From Bizionia saleffrena (GTDB taxonomy: Bacteria > Bacteroidota > Bacteroidia > Flavobacteriales > Flavobacteriaceae): DNA of 64,000 nucleotides. Under the pieces are notes generated by a model. The model did not search any database and was not told the DNA's origin. It was given only the letters and a program-made list of their open reading frames with translations. Below are positions 35,546-45,605 of the stretch, in pieces (the stretch's first letter is position 1; every line of letters starts with the position of its first letter). A program made the position numbers and the translations under genes. The DNA lies in assembly GCF_008086175.1 (NCBI RefSeq), contig NZ_VSKM01000011.1, positions 1 to 64,000 of the forward strand. The letters are read 5' to 3'.

Positions 35546-36886
35546 TTATGAATTTCGTAAATCGATTATACGATTTAGTTTCCCTCCTACACTTTTAGGT
35601 ATTGCTCCACAACAGTTTAAAGTGACCTTAATGCTTAATCCTATTTTATCTTTTATATTCTTTTTCAATGCATTAGATATGGAAATCAATGCTAAATTTT
35701 TTACAACGTCTTCGTTAGTGAATCCATTTCCTAATCCTATTTCTACCTGAAAATCACTATTGGTTTCCACCTTTACTTCTACTTGATCCGAGAGCCCTTC
35801 TTTAGTTACAATTAACTGATAGTTGGGAGCTAATTGATGGTATCCATTAAATATTTCTTCAATTTGAGTATGAAATAAGTTGACACCTCGAATAATTAAC
35901 ATATCGTCTGCACGCCCTTTTAACATTCCCATTTTAATGTGAGTTCTAGAAGTACTTTCATCATACGATAGACTACAAATGTCATTGGTCCAATACCTTA
36001 AAAAAGGCATCGCTTCTTTAGTCAGCGTTGTAAATACTAAGACACCTTCCTCACCATAAGGAAGTGGTTCTCCAGTATCTTTATCTACTATTTCTGGAAA
36101 AAAATGATCTTCCCAAACATAACTCCCTGTACCCTGTTCGTTATACGCTTCTTGAGATACACCAGGTCCAATAACCTCACTAAGCCCATAAATATTAGTA
36201 GCTTTTACCCCTAAAGAAGTCTCAATATCTTTTCTTATAACTTCGGTCCAAGGCTCTGCCCCCAGAATAGCATATTTTAGATTAATATCTGAAATGTTTA
36301 AGTTTCTTTTTTCTAATTCAAAAGCAATCGTTTGCGCATAGGAAGGTGTGCAGCAAATAACTTCTGGCTGAAAATCTTGCAAAAGAGTTATTTGTCTATC
36401 GGTCATTCCTACAGACACAGGAACTACCGCCATACCCAATTTCTCTGCTCCGTAGTGTATACCTATACCTCCAGTAAACAAGCCGTAACCATAACTGTTA
36501 TGCATTTTCATACCCGGTTTAGCACCGCCTGCCGACAAAGACCTTGCTACTACTTCAGAAAAAACATCCAAATCATTCTTTGTATAAGCGACTACTGTAG
36601 GCTTTCCTGTAGTACCACTAGAACAGTGAATACGCGCTAATTTATCTTGAGGCACGGTTAAAAACCCAAAAGGATACTGATCTCTTAAGTCCGTTTTTTT
36701 CGTAAAAGGAAGCTTATGGATGTCATTAATAGATTTTATAGATGAAACGTCTACACCAGCTTCATCAAACAAATTTTTATAAAATGGAACATTTTTATAC
36801 ACGCGATTTACAAGAGTTACAAGGCGTTCGCTTTGCAGTTTTCTAAGCTTTACTAAAGGAAGTGTCTCTATTTCTTTATTATACAT
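35546..36886 (-). CDS. paaK: Phenylacetate-CoA ligase
   Basis: PaaK activates phenylacetate to phenylacetyl-CoA with ATP, the entry step of the pathway encoded upstream. The 446-residue protein of the acyl-adenylate family has the AMP loop HCSSGTTGKPTVVAYT, YGYGLFTGG, the GLSEVIGPG motif and the C-terminal KGRADDMLIIRGVNLFHTQIE, all typical of PaaK. It is the last gene of the paa cluster in the direction of transcription, 11 bases after paaY, and converges on the Lrp gene. Confidence 0.95.
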   Translation of the reverse strand: MYNKEIETLPLVKLRKLQSERLVTLVNRVYKNVPFYKNLFDEAGVDVSSIKSINDIHKLPFTKKTDLRDQYPFGFLTVPQDKLARIHCSSGTTGKPTVVAYTKNDLDVFSEVVARSLSAGGAKPGMKMHNSYGYGLFTGGIGIHYGAEKLGMAVVPVSVGMTDRQITLLQDFQPEVICCTPSYAQTIAFELEKRNLNISDINLKYAILGAEPWTEVIRKDIETSLGVKATNIYGLSEVIGPGVSQEAYNEQGTGSYVWEDHFFPEIVDKDTGEPLPYGEEGVLVFTTLTKEAMPFLRYWTNDICSLSYDESTSRTHIKMGMLKGRADDMLIIRGVNLFHTQIEEIFNGYHQLAPNYQLIVTKEGLSDQVEVKVETNSDFQVEIGLGNGFTNEDVVKNLALISISNALKKNIKDKIGLSIKVTLNCCGAIPKSVGGKLNRIIDLRNS

Positions 36887-36897
36887 AGTATCCTATT

Positions 36898-37497
36898 TTA
36901 TTTATTATTTTTAAAAGCTTGCAATGTTTTATAAAAATCTTCTTGTATTGGTAGGTCTTTTGGTATTTCTCGTAATGGTTCAACTGCTTCTAATGATTCA
37001 TGGCAATCGGCTGGCAATTGTTGATATAATCGTGTACCAGCTGTTTTCCAAGAAATCATTTCATCACTCACTTGTTTTATCACTTTTCCCGGATTACCAA
37101 CAACCAAACTACGATTAGGTATTTTAGTTTCGGCTTTTACAAAAGCCATAGCGCCAACAATGCATTCATCACCAATTTCGGCATCGTCCATTATAACGGA
37201 ATTCATACCAATCAGGCAGTTTTTGCCCAAATTAGCCCCGTGAATGATAGCACCGTGGCCTACGTGAGCGTTTTCTTTTAGGATAATTGATTTCCCTGGA
37301 AACATGTGCACCGTACAATTTTCTTGTACATTTACACCGTCTTCTAAAATAATCTGTCCCCAATCTCCGCGAATCGCAGCTCCAGGGCCGATGTAACAGT
37401 TTTTACCAATAATTACATTTCCAGTAACTGCTGCTTGTGGGTGTACGAAACTACTTTCGTGTACAACAGGCGTGTACCCTTTAAATTTATATATCAT
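36898..37497 (-). CDS. paaY: PaaY-type hexapeptide-repeat thioesterase/transferase-fold protein
   Basis: The 199-residue protein forms a left-handed beta helix of hexapeptide repeats (about 12-130: VTGNVIIGKNCYIGPGAAIRGD, HVGHGAIIHGANLGKNCLIGMNSVI). It ends in a short helical tail, as in gamma-carbonic-anhydrase-like PaaY proteins. PaaY hydrolyses dead-end CoA thioesters formed in phenylacetate breakdown (family knowledge). The conserved histidines in HVGHGAIIH could bind metal. It lies directly before paaK, with an 11-base gap. Confidence 0.88.
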   Translation of the reverse strand: MIYKFKGYTPVVHESSFVHPQAAVTGNVIIGKNCYIGPGAAIRGDWGQIILEDGVNVQENCTVHMFPGKSIILKENAHVGHGAIIHGANLGKNCLIGMNSVIMDDAEIGDECIVGAMAFVKAETKIPNRSLVVGNPGKVIKQVSDEMISWKTAGTRLYQQLPADCHESLEAVEPLREIPKDLPIQEDFYKTLQAFKNNK

Positions 37498-37541
37498 ATT
37501 ATTTATGATTAGTGATTGGGAAAGATTGGTGAATACCGATT

Positions 37542-38294
37542 TTATTTAAAATCTTTAAGCTTTTCTTTTGTGAATTCGGAAAGCACTAAAGTACCACTAG
37601 TGGCAGCGCGTTCAGCTAAAAGCTCATCCCAGTTTTCAGTACCACTCCAGAAAACGGCTTTCATTTCTTTTATCGCTTCTGGATTGTAAGTACATAAATG
37701 TTCGGCAGTTGCATTTACAGCGTCGTCTAATTCTTCCATGCTATCATAGACTTGAGCAAATAATCCTTTTTGTTGTGCCCATTCTGCTGAATAAAACGCA
37801 TTGGCGTCGATAGCGATTTGCGACATTGCACTCAAGCCTATTTTACGCTCGATTGCTGGACCGACAACAAATGGTCCGATACCAATATTTAATTCACTTA
37901 ACTTTATTGCAGCAAATTTCGTTGCCATACAATAATCGGTCGACGCTGCTAAACCTACGCCACCTCCAACGGTTTTACCTTGAACACGTCCGATAATGAA
38001 TTTAGGACATTTACGCATCGCGTTAATTACATTGGCAAATCCTGAAAAGAATACTTTTCCAGTCGCCGCATCATTAATATTTATTAATTCGTTAAAACTA
38101 GCTCCAGCACAGAACGTTCTATCTTTTCCACTTTTTAAAACAATAACTTTAATAGCGTCGTTTGTTCCTGCCTCTGTTATGGTTTGTGCTAATTTTGCTA
38201 AAATATCTCCCGGTAAGGAATTGTGCGCAGGATGATAGAATTCTATATGTCCTACTTCGTTTTGTATGTCTAATGTTACGTATGGTGTGTTCAT
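37542..38294 (-). CDS. Enoyl-CoA hydratase/isomerase family protein, PaaF candidate
   Basis: The 250-residue crotonase-fold protein has RTFCAGASFNEL (oxyanion loop) and GRVQGKTVGGGVGLAASTDYCMA. The second oxyanion/catalytic segment reads LNIGIGPFVVGPAIERKIG rather than the usual PGAGGT, and the general-base glutamates of classic hydratases are not both obvious. Its position between paaZ and paaY makes it the best candidate for the 2,3-dehydroadipyl-CoA hydratase step (PaaF), but motif differences leave this open. A 499-base gap separates it from paaZ. Confidence 0.8.
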   Translation of the reverse strand: MNTPYVTLDIQNEVGHIEFYHPAHNSLPGDILAKLAQTITEAGTNDAIKVIVLKSGKDRTFCAGASFNELININDAATGKVFFSGFANVINAMRKCPKFIIGRVQGKTVGGGVGLAASTDYCMATKFAAIKLSELNIGIGPFVVGPAIERKIGLSAMSQIAIDANAFYSAEWAQQKGLFAQVYDSMEELDDAVNATAEHLCTYNPEAIKEMKAVFWSGTENWDELLAERAATSGTLVLSEFTKEKLKDFK

Positions 38295-38793
38295 CTTTTT
38301 TATATATCAATGCGCAGGTGTTACGCATTCGTATTAATATTTCCTTTAGTAATTTATGAAAGTGTCCAATCGGGATTCATCGCCATTATATTCTACTTCC
38401 ATTCTCTTTTCCACTTTTTAGCTGTTTTTTTCTCTTTTAATAGCTACCCTTATAGCGGTATGCTCTTCGAAGTAAACTAGCTTCTAAATATTATAATGGC
38501 CTAAGAGGGTTATATAAGTAGCTACTTTATGTTATTTAATTCTGCTCTGACTATTATTTGTTACCCCAACTTAAAAGAGGTGATTTCTGTCGTGCGTTAA
38601 AATATATGTGTAATACTTTTTAAACATCTCATATAAATTAAGGCGTCTGCGCAATATGTGCGCAGTGACATCCTAATAAAATTACAACAAATGGAACACC
38701 CCTTTTCTATTTAAACTATCCATCCTATAAAAAACAAAAGCTATTTTCGTTTAGGACAACCGACTTCTCGGGTGTTTCGAACAGTTTAATTTG
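38295..38793. other. 499-base gap inside the paa cluster, hairpins only
   Basis: No ORF with coding character is seen. The AT-rich stretch contains a small GC stem CTGCGCA/TGCGCAG (38647-38653 with 38659-38665) and, at its upstream end, the left arm of a long hairpin spanning the paaZ stop codon. It may hold a secondary promoter for the hydratase-paaY-paaK genes. Confidence 0.5.
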
Positions 38794-38818
38794 TTACAGC
38801 AAATTGAACTGTTCGAAA
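38775..38818 (-). repeat. 19-bp inverted repeat with the paaZ stop codon in its loop
   Basis: Arms 38775-38793 and 38800-38818 pair with a single mismatch that becomes a G-U pair in RNA. The six-base loop TTACAG contains the paaZ stop. No U-run follows, so it is not a classic terminator. Confidence 0.6.
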
Positions 38819-41292
38819 TGATGATTAAGGTGTTTACGCTCTAATAAATACCATTCGTATTTATTCATATCACCAAAAACCATATTCTTTAAAACAACGT
38901 CCGAATTTTCTTTGAAGAATAACAGATATGCGTCTCTTGCTTCTACTAATTTTGCTTTAGCTGTTTCGAAATCTGGGTGTTTTAAATCTTCTAATTCGCC
39001 TTTTTTATAAGTTGGGAATACTGTTCCTTTAGGAAACTTATCATAAGTATATAATGAATTATGGACTTTCTCCACTATTTCCTCAGGCGTTACGCAATTG
39101 AAATCCTGGATTTCCCCTGATGCTATTCTATACCCCTCTTCTAAATGTTCTAATAAATGTTGAGGTGTCAAAATACCCCATTGTGGTTTTGTGTCTGCCG
39201 TTAATATACTTAAACAGTCTTCTATTTTCTCATCGGTAATTTCTACAAACGTTTCTTGTTTCTTTTGTACCATAGTTAAAATAGTAGCGACGGCGACAAG
39301 TTCGTCTTCGGCATCGAAAACCTCAACAAACCATTTAACAATTCCGCTTGGGTGTTCTGCCGAAGCAACATCTCTATCTACTTTTTGCTTACATGTTAAA
39401 CGTGCATAAACGGTATCGTTATGGTATAACGGACGTAAAAAACGGCAATCTTCTAATCCGTAGTTAGCAGAAACCGGTCCTTTGTTTGGATATACAAATA
39501 ACCCTGCCGCTGCCGAAATTATAAAATAACCATGTGCTGTTCTTTTTTCGAAAATACTGCCCTCTAAAGACGTGATATCGGTGTGCGCATAAAAATGATC
39601 CCAAGTGACATTGGCAAAATTAATGATATCGGTATCTGTAAACGTTCTTTTGTGCGTTTTTAAAGACATCCCCGGTTGGATATCTTCCCAATGGTATTTA
39701 AACGGATGCTGTGGGGCGTCCTTATATTTTGAGTTAGGCTGATAAATACCTGTAATTTCTGTTAATGTACTTGGAGAACCTTGAATAGCGGTACGCTGCA
39801 TATAGTGTTTTACACCTCGCATTCCACCCATTTCTTCTCCTCCACCAGCGCGCCCGGGTCCACCGTGCACTAAACTTGGTAACGGCGATCCGTGGCCCGT
39901 GCTTTCTTTTGCACTCTCACGATTGATTACTAAAATTCTTCCGTGGTGACTTGCTGCATTGATAACATAATCTTTAGCAATTGCATCGTTATTTGTGGTG
40001 ATAGAAGACACTAACGACCCTTTACCTAATTGCGCTAAAGTTATTGCTTCGTCTAAGCTCTTGTACGGCATAATGGTACTTACTGGACCAAAAGCTTCTG
40101 TTTCGTGCACCGCTAAGTTTTTAAAAGGGTCATCTTCGCGTAATAAAATAGGTGAGATAAACGCCCCTTTTGAAGCATCGGCTCCAATAGTTTTAACGTG
40201 GTTTAAATCGCCATAAACTATTTTTGCTGTTTTAGACAATTCTTGAACGCGCTCGCGAACTTCTGCCACTTGCTCTTTACTTACTAAAGCGCCCATTCGC
40301 ACTTCTTTTAATCGCGGATCTCCAATAGTGACTTTATCTAAAGCCTTACCTAAAGCAATCTGAACATCTTCGACTAAATTTTGAGGCACAATAATACGAC
40401 GGATAGCCGTACATTTCTGTCCCGCTTTCACGGTCATTTCTGTACGGACTTCTTTTATAAACAAATCGAATTCTGGTGTTCCCGGTACGGCATCTTCTCC
40501 AAGAACTGAAGCGTTTAATGAATCGGCTTCCATAGTAAAAGGCACCGATTCGTCTATGATACGTTGATGTGATTTTAATAAACGACCAGTAGTTGCCGAT
40601 CCTGTAAACGTTACGACATCTTGAGACCCTACACCATCTAAAATAGTTCGTGCAGAACCTGCTATTAATTGTAACGCTCCTTCTGGTAAAATACCTGAAG
40701 CTATAATTTCGCGAACAACAGCCTCGGTTAAAAAAGACGTATTTGTTGCTGGTTTTACTACTGCCGGCATTCCTGCCATCCAATTAACTGCACATTTCTC
40801 TAACATTCCCCAAACTGGAAAATTGAAAGAATTAATATGAATCGCGACCCCTCGTTTAGGCACCAGAATATGATGGGCCATAAAGCGTCCGCCACGAGAT
40901 AAATCGATAGGTTCGCCTTCTACGTGATACGACTGATTAGGGAATAATTTACGCAAGGATGCATTGGCGAATAAGTTTCCGAAACCTCCTTCAATATCTA
41001 TCCAGCTATCTACTTTTGTTGCTCCGGTACGGTAACTTAATTCATAAAAAGCGGCTTTCCTTTTCGTTAAGTACAGCGCTAAAGATTTTAGCATATTACC
41101 GCGCTCTTGAAAAGTCATTTTTCTAAGGACTTCACCTCCTTTTGTTCTTCCATATTGAAGAATTTCGGCAAAGTCTAAGCCTTCGGTATCAGATAGTGCT
41201 ACAATTTCTCCAGTAACGGCGTCGTGCATTGGCACACCTTCTCCATTACCTTCTATCCATTGCCCTGTGACGTAATTCTGTAATTTTTTCAT
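38794..41292 (-). CDS. paaZ: PaaZ: aldehyde dehydrogenase and MaoC-type hydratase, with an extra C-terminal domain
   Basis: PaaZ opens oxepin-CoA and oxidises the resulting semialdehyde. The 832-residue protein has an ALDH domain (about 1-520; [31 protein letters not shown], the catalytic Cys in GQKCTAIRR) and a MaoC/hot-dog hydratase domain (about 540-680; ATWDHFYAH-like WDHFYAHTD with Asp/His, [13 protein letters not shown]). Family members are usually about 680 residues; here about 145 more follow, from about residue 690. That extension has [16 protein letters not shown] and ends [14 protein letters not shown], a histidine pattern that resembles DinB/DUF1569 helical bundles. The function of the extension is unknown. 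Confidence 0.93.
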   Translation of the reverse strand: MKKLQNYVTGQWIEGNGEGVPMHDAVTGEIVALSDTEGLDFAEILQYGRTKGGEVLRKMTFQERGNMLKSLALYLTKRKAAFYELSYRTGATKVDSWIDIEGGFGNLFANASLRKLFPNQSYHVEGEPIDLSRGGRFMAHHILVPKRGVAIHINSFNFPVWGMLEKCAVNWMAGMPAVVKPATNTSFLTEAVVREIIASGILPEGALQLIAGSARTILDGVGSQDVVTFTGSATTGRLLKSHQRIIDESVPFTMEADSLNASVLGEDAVPGTPEFDLFIKEVRTEMTVKAGQKCTAIRRIIVPQNLVEDVQIALGKALDKVTIGDPRLKEVRMGALVSKEQVAEVRERVQELSKTAKIVYGDLNHVKTIGADASKGAFISPILLREDDPFKNLAVHETEAFGPVSTIMPYKSLDEAITLAQLGKGSLVSSITTNNDAIAKDYVINAASHHGRILVINRESAKESTGHGSPLPSLVHGGPGRAGGGEEMGGMRGVKHYMQRTAIQGSPSTLTEITGIYQPNSKYKDAPQHPFKYHWEDIQPGMSLKTHKRTFTDTDIINFANVTWDHFYAHTDITSLEGSIFEKRTAHGYFIISAAAGLFVYPNKGPVSANYGLEDCRFLRPLYHNDTVYARLTCKQKVDRDVASAEHPSGIVKWFVEVFDAEDELVAVATILTMVQKKQETFVEITDEKIEDCLSILTADTKPQWGILTPQHLLEHLEEGYRIASGEIQDFNCVTPEEIVEKVHNSLYTYDKFPKGTVFPTYKKGELEDLKHPDFETAKAKLVEARDAYLLFFKENSDVVLKNMVFGDMNKYEWYLLERKHLNHHFEQFNLL

Positions 41293-41404
41293 CGATTACT
41301 ATTTTATCTTTTCCTAAATAAAAGGAAACTATGATTTATCTATCTCGATTGTATTTATCTAAACACAGTCTCGAAATGATCTGTTTATTTTAAACCGTTT
41401 TACT

Positions 41405-41494
41405 GCGTTAGCGATTAAACGGTGTGTTTTGAGCTCTCCAGACTTTTTGTGTCTGGAAGCGAGTAGTGCAAGCGCGACCCTTGTGGTAACGCCC
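41405..41494. repeat. Dispersed hairpin repeat family R1, copy 3
   Basis: The same GCGTTA/TAACGC ends and CGCGACCCTTGTGG block as copy 2 are present. The central stem is CCAGAC/GTCTGG, replacing CCCGAT/ATCGGG by compensatory change. It ends five bases beyond the paaJ stop. Confidence 0.8.
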
Positions 41495-41499
41495 AAATG

Positions 41500-42711
41500 C
41501 TACTTGCTTACGTTTTCAATAATGGCGGCGTAACCTTGACCAACCCCAACACACATTGTAATTAAGGCGTAACGCTTGCTCTGTTCTTTCAGTTCTATAG
41601 CGGCCGAAAAGGCAAGTCTTGCACCCGTAACGCCAAGCGGGTGACCAATGGCTATAGCACCTCCGTTTGGATTTAATCGTGGATCGTTATCTGCCAATCC
41701 CCAAGCACGTGTGCACGCTAAAGCTTGAGCAGCAAAGGCTTCGTTAAGTTCGATGATATCGATATCGTCCATAGTCAACCCGGCTTTTGCTAAGGCTTTA
41801 TTTGAAGCTTCGACTGGGCCAATTCCCATAATTCTTGGCGCGACACCGACAACTGCCGAACTAACGATGCGCGCTAGTGGTTTTAAATTGTATTTTTTTA
41901 CAGCGTCTTCTGAAGCGATAATGGTCGCTACTGCACCGTCGTTTAATCCTGAAGAATTTCCTGCTGTTACGCTTCCTCCTTCTTTTTTAAATGCTGGGCG
42001 AAGTTTTCCTAATATGTCTAAAGAGGTCGTTGGTTTTACAAACTCATCTTTTGAAAATTTAATAGGATCTTTTTTACGTTGCGGAATTTCGACGGTTATA
42101 ATTTCTTTTGCTAAACGGCCATTTTCTTGCGCTTTAGTCGCTTTTGTCTGACTCCAATAAGCAAAAATATCTTGATCTTCTCGCGAGATATTGAATTTTT
42201 CGACAAGGTTTTCTGCCGTATTCCCCATACCGTCTGTACCGTATTGCTGTTGCATTTTAGGATTGATAAAACGCCATCCGAAAGTAGAATCGTACAGTTT
42301 AGAATCGCCTCCAAATGCTGATGATGGTTTTGCCATTACGTAGGGCCCACGCGTCATATTCTCAACTCCTCCAGAAATAAACACATCGCCATCTCCTGCT
42401 TTAATAGCTCGATTAGCGTGAATAATTGCCGACAATCCTGAGGCACATAAACGGTTTACGGTTTCTCCTGGGACTGTAACTGGTAATCCTGCTAATAATG
42501 ACGACATTCTCGCCACGTTACGGTTGTCTTCTCCCGCCTGATTGGCGCAACCCATTATAACATCGTCGTAAGCTTCTTTTGGAATACTAGGATTTCTTTT
42601 TACTATTTCTGAAATGACCAAGGCGCCTAAATCGTCTGTACGAACAGCGGAAAGTGTTCCTTTGTAACTTCCTATTGGCGTTCTTATACCATCTATTATA
42701 TATGCTTCCAT
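41500..42711 (-). CDS. paaJ: 3-oxoadipyl-CoA thiolase
   Basis: The thiolase cleaves 3-oxoadipyl-CoA to acetyl-CoA and succinyl-CoA at the end of the phenylacetate pathway. The 403-residue protein has the nucleophile C89 in VNRLCASGLSAI and the PYVMAKPSSAFG segment common in 3-oxoadipyl-CoA thiolases. GGAIAIGHPLGVTGARL with the catalytic His and MCVGVGQGYA with the second Cys are also present. It lies between paaI and paaZ on the same strand. An R1 repeat follows its stop. Confidence 0.95.
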   Translation of the reverse strand: MEAYIIDGIRTPIGSYKGTLSAVRTDDLGALVISEIVKRNPSIPKEAYDDVIMGCANQAGEDNRNVARMSSLLAGLPVTVPGETVNRLCASGLSAIIHANRAIKAGDGDVFISGGVENMTRGPYVMAKPSSAFGGDSKLYDSTFGWRFINPKMQQQYGTDGMGNTAENLVEKFNISREDQDIFAYWSQTKATKAQENGRLAKEIITVEIPQRKKDPIKFSKDEFVKPTTSLDILGKLRPAFKKEGGSVTAGNSSGLNDGAVATIIASEDAVKKYNLKPLARIVSSAVVGVAPRIMGIGPVEASNKALAKAGLTMDDIDIIELNEAFAAQALACTRAWGLADNDPRLNPNGGAIAIGHPLGVTGARLAFSAAIELKEQSKRYALITMCVGVGQGYAAIIENVSK

Positions 42712-42855
42712 TTTATTATTTTATTTTTAATTGCCGATGTTAGATTACGGTTTTTGAAGCCTCATTTGCTTCGTTAACTTTTATCTCATCTTGCCATTAT
42801 ACTATTTTTATATTTTTAATCTAAGGACTTTTATACCTTTGTATTACAAGACATT

Positions 42856-43266
42856 TTATTCCCAGTCTTTATTTGTACGATACACTACGCCTTTAAACAA
42901 AGCAACTAATTCGTCACCTCGCTTTACTTCTATAATATTAAACCCTAGCTTATTTTTTACGGATTCTATAACAGATTCTGCCGTAATATAATCGCCTTCG
43001 TTCAATGCTTCAATATGATTAATACTGGTTTCTATAGACACAGCAAATTTTCCGTGAGTGTTTGCGGCAAAACCAAAAGCGGTATCAGCTAGGGAATAAC
43101 TTATTCCGCCGTGCGCTTTACCCATACTGTTTAGCATTTCCTTTCTAATCGTCATTGCGACTTTGCAACGTCCTATTTCAGAGTCTAGAATTTCTATTCC
43201 TAACCACGTACTATAGGAGTCGAGACTTAGCATATTTTTAGGTATGAGGTGTCCTTTTGTAGGCAT
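42856..43266 (-). CDS. paaI: Hydroxyphenylacetyl-CoA thioesterase-type protein
   Basis: The 136-residue hot-dog fold thioesterase has the PaaI signature HGGISYSLADTAFGFAANTHG, with the Asp of the active-site helix, and SIETSINHIEALNEGD. PaaI releases CoA from stalled hydroxylated intermediates (family knowledge). Length is normal. It lies 144 bases upstream of paaJ and 147 bases downstream of paaH, a loosely packed part of the cluster. Confidence 0.93.
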   Translation of the reverse strand: MPTKGHLIPKNMLSLDSYSTWLGIEILDSEIGRCKVAMTIRKEMLNSMGKAHGGISYSLADTAFGFAANTHGKFAVSIETSINHIEALNEGDYITAESVIESVKNKLGFNIIEVKRGDELVALFKGVVYRTNKDWE

Positions 43267-43413
43267 TAGCTATTTGGTATTAGTGATTAGGTGTTATTTT
43301 TTTATAGTAAAACAGTCCTTCGATTACACTCTAGGAAACCTCTGTTTCACTTAAAACATCGTCCCAGTTTTTTTTTTAAGAATTCCTACGTTGCAATCGT
43401 AATAACTACGTAT

Positions 43414-44568
43414 TTAAAAGAATGTTTTGTTTTCATTTTTCATTCTTCTAAGCAATGGACTGCAGCGGTATCTATCTTCGTGATAGTCGTTGTATAAAGC
43501 ATCTAATTTTGAAACGCACCAATTGATACCTTTTTCATCTGCCCAAGCCAATAATCCTTTTGGATAGTTCACCCCTTTCGTCATTGCTATATCAATATCT
43601 TCGGCCGAAGCGATATTTAAAAACAGCGCATCTGCTGCTTCGTTAATTAACATTACCAATACGCGATCGAAAATTGTTTGTGCTAAAACTTTATCTTCTT
43701 TCGGTTCTGCGTTTAAAGCGCCTTCTGAATAATCATAAAATCCTTTCCCTGATTTTCTTCCTAAATATCCTGCTTCGGCAAATCGTTTTTGCGTAAACGA
43801 CGGTTTGTATCTTGGGTCGAAATAGAACGCTGTAAACACTGTTTCGGTTACGGTATAATTAACATCGTTACCTATAAAATCCATTAATTCGAAGGGTCCC
43901 ATTCTAAACTTTCCGATGGTTTTCAAACTGTAATCGATAGTTGCAAAATCGGCAATTCCTTCTTCGTAAATACGCAACGATTCGCCATAAAATGGTCGCG
44001 CTACTCTATTAACAATAAATCCTGGTGTGTCTTTCGCTACCGCAACAACTTTTTTCCAATCTAATAGGGTTTGCTTTGCTTTTTCTAAAACTTCTTTTGA
44101 GGTTTGAATAGCGGGTACAACCTCAACTAACTTCATTAATGGTGCTGGATTAAAAAAGTGGATGCCAACACAACGTTCTGGTTTTTGCAATGATGCCGCT
44201 ATCGAGGCTATGGACAAGCTTGACGTGTTCGAAGCAATTATACAGTCCTCTGAAACATAACGTTCAAGTTCTATAAACACGTTCTTTTTAACCTCTATGT
44301 TTTCAACAATAGCTTCAATTGTTACATTAGAATCTGATAATTCTTTTAAAGTATTAACATAAGAGATATTAGATTGAATACGCGTTTTCTCGTCGGCATC
44401 AACGCGTCCTTTTTCTATTAAACGTGTTAATATTTTTTCTAAAGCGGCTTTGGCTTTATCTAAAGCAGATTGGTTTAGATCAAATAATTTAACAGTACAA
44501 CCTGCTGTCGATGCGACTTGCGCTATTCCGGAACCCATTGTTCCTGCTCCTATTATTCCTACGTTCAT
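43414..44568 (-). CDS. paaH: 3-hydroxyadipyl-CoA dehydrogenase
   Basis: PaaH oxidises 3-hydroxyadipyl-CoA with NAD+. The 384-residue protein has the Rossmann loop GAGTMGSGIAQVA at the N terminus, EAIVENIEVKK and the catalytic His segment VGIHFFNPAPLMKLVEVV. KDTPGFIVNRVARPFY follows, then two helical C-terminal domains, the second short (INEAADALFLNIASAEDIDIAMTKGVNYP). It is shorter than the roughly 475-residue proteobacterial PaaH. It sits between paaG and paaI. Confidence 0.93.
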   Translation of the reverse strand: MNVGIIGAGTMGSGIAQVASTAGCTVKLFDLNQSALDKAKAALEKILTRLIEKGRVDADEKTRIQSNISYVNTLKELSDSNVTIEAIVENIEVKKNVFIELERYVSEDCIIASNTSSLSIASIAASLQKPERCVGIHFFNPAPLMKLVEVVPAIQTSKEVLEKAKQTLLDWKKVVAVAKDTPGFIVNRVARPFYGESLRIYEEGIADFATIDYSLKTIGKFRMGPFELMDFIGNDVNYTVTETVFTAFYFDPRYKPSFTQKRFAEAGYLGRKSGKGFYDYSEGALNAEPKEDKVLAQTIFDRVLVMLINEAADALFLNIASAEDIDIAMTKGVNYPKGLLAWADEKGINWCVSKLDALYNDYHEDRYRCSPLLRRMKNENKTFF

Positions 44569-44695
44569 ATATTAATATCTAATTTTGAATGTTGAATACA
44601 GAAAATTGAATCACACACGCTTAGTTGTGCTTATATTCCGTATTCTAAAACATTCTTTTTTGTTATTATGAGATGCTTAACTATTATATTACTAC

Positions 44696-45478
44696 TTATC
44701 TCCCTTTAAATTCTGGTTTACGTTTTTCCATAAATGCAGCAACACCTTCTGCATAATCATCACTTTGAGCGGCTTCAATTTGAAATTTAGACTCTAAAGC
44801 TAATTGTTCTTGTAAAGAATTTGTTACCGATTTATTAAACAATTCTTTTATAAACCCTAAAGCTTTTGTTGGCATACTGGCTAATTTTAAAGCGAGTTTA
44901 GAAACTTCTTCTTCGAATTGTTCCGCCGGAATAGCCTTGTAAATCATTCCCATTTTATCGGCGTCTTCGGCAGATATTTTATCGCCTAACATTGCTAAAG
45001 CCGATGCTTTTTGAAAACCAATTAATCGCGGTAAAAAGAATGTACCTCCACTATCTGGCACTAAACCGATTAAGCTAAACGCTTGTATAAAGCTTGCTTT
45101 TTCGTGGGCTACAACAATGTCGCAGGACAATGCAATGTTAGCTGCTGCACCAGCGGCAACACCATTTACTGCCGCAACGATTGGTTTTTTAATGTTTCTA
45201 ATACGCGTAATTATAGGGTTGTAATGCTCGTCTAATATTTTTTTAAATCCAGGGTTTAAATCAGGATCTGTAACTTCTTTTAAATCTTGACCTGCCCCAA
45301 ATGCTTTCCCACTTCCAGTGATAACAATTGCTCGCACCTCATCATTTTTTTCGCAAGCATCTAATGTATCTTGAAATAAAAAGGCCATTTCACGATTAAT
45401 ACTGTTAAACACTTCTGGTCTGTTTAGCGTAATGGTCGCTACTTTATTTTCGATTTTAAGCTGAATGCTTTCTGTCAT
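44696..45478 (-). CDS. paaG: 1,2-epoxyphenylacetyl-CoA isomerase
   Basis: PaaG isomerises the ring epoxide to oxepin-CoA and also shifts double bonds later in the pathway. The 260-residue crotonase-fold protein follows E. coli PaaG closely. It has AFGAGQDLKEV, PIVAAVNGVAAGAAANIALSCDIV, the catalytic Asp (D142) in LIGLVPDSGGTFFLPRLIG and a terminal RKPEFKGR. It lies between paaD and paaH on the same strand. Confidence 0.93.
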   Translation of the reverse strand: MTESIQLKIENKVATITLNRPEVFNSINREMAFLFQDTLDACEKNDEVRAIVITGSGKAFGAGQDLKEVTDPDLNPGFKKILDEHYNPIITRIRNIKKPIVAAVNGVAAGAAANIALSCDIVVAHEKASFIQAFSLIGLVPDSGGTFFLPRLIGFQKASALAMLGDKISAEDADKMGMIYKAIPAEQFEEEVSKLALKLASMPTKALGFIKELFNKSVTNSLQEQLALESKFQIEAAQSDDYAEGVAAFMEKRKPEFKGR

Positions 45479-45605
45479 AATTTATATTTTTTTGTTTTAA
45501 ATTAAGAGTGCTTCTATAGAAGAAACACTACTCAATAAAAAAATGAAAATCGTATCAATTGTTATTTTTTGTACGAGGTATGAGGTTTTTACTTGCGCGA
45601 GATTA

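Noticed and set aside
40346-40783. Minus-strand 145-codon open frame inside paaZ
   Set aside because: It lies in another frame of paaZ, has a biased Arg/Ser/Tyr composition and no recognisable domain; PaaZ is certain.
41335-41390. Possible third R2 element in the paaZ-paaJ gap (TCTCGATTG and AGTCTCGAAA)
   Set aside because: The two arms pair too poorly to support the call.
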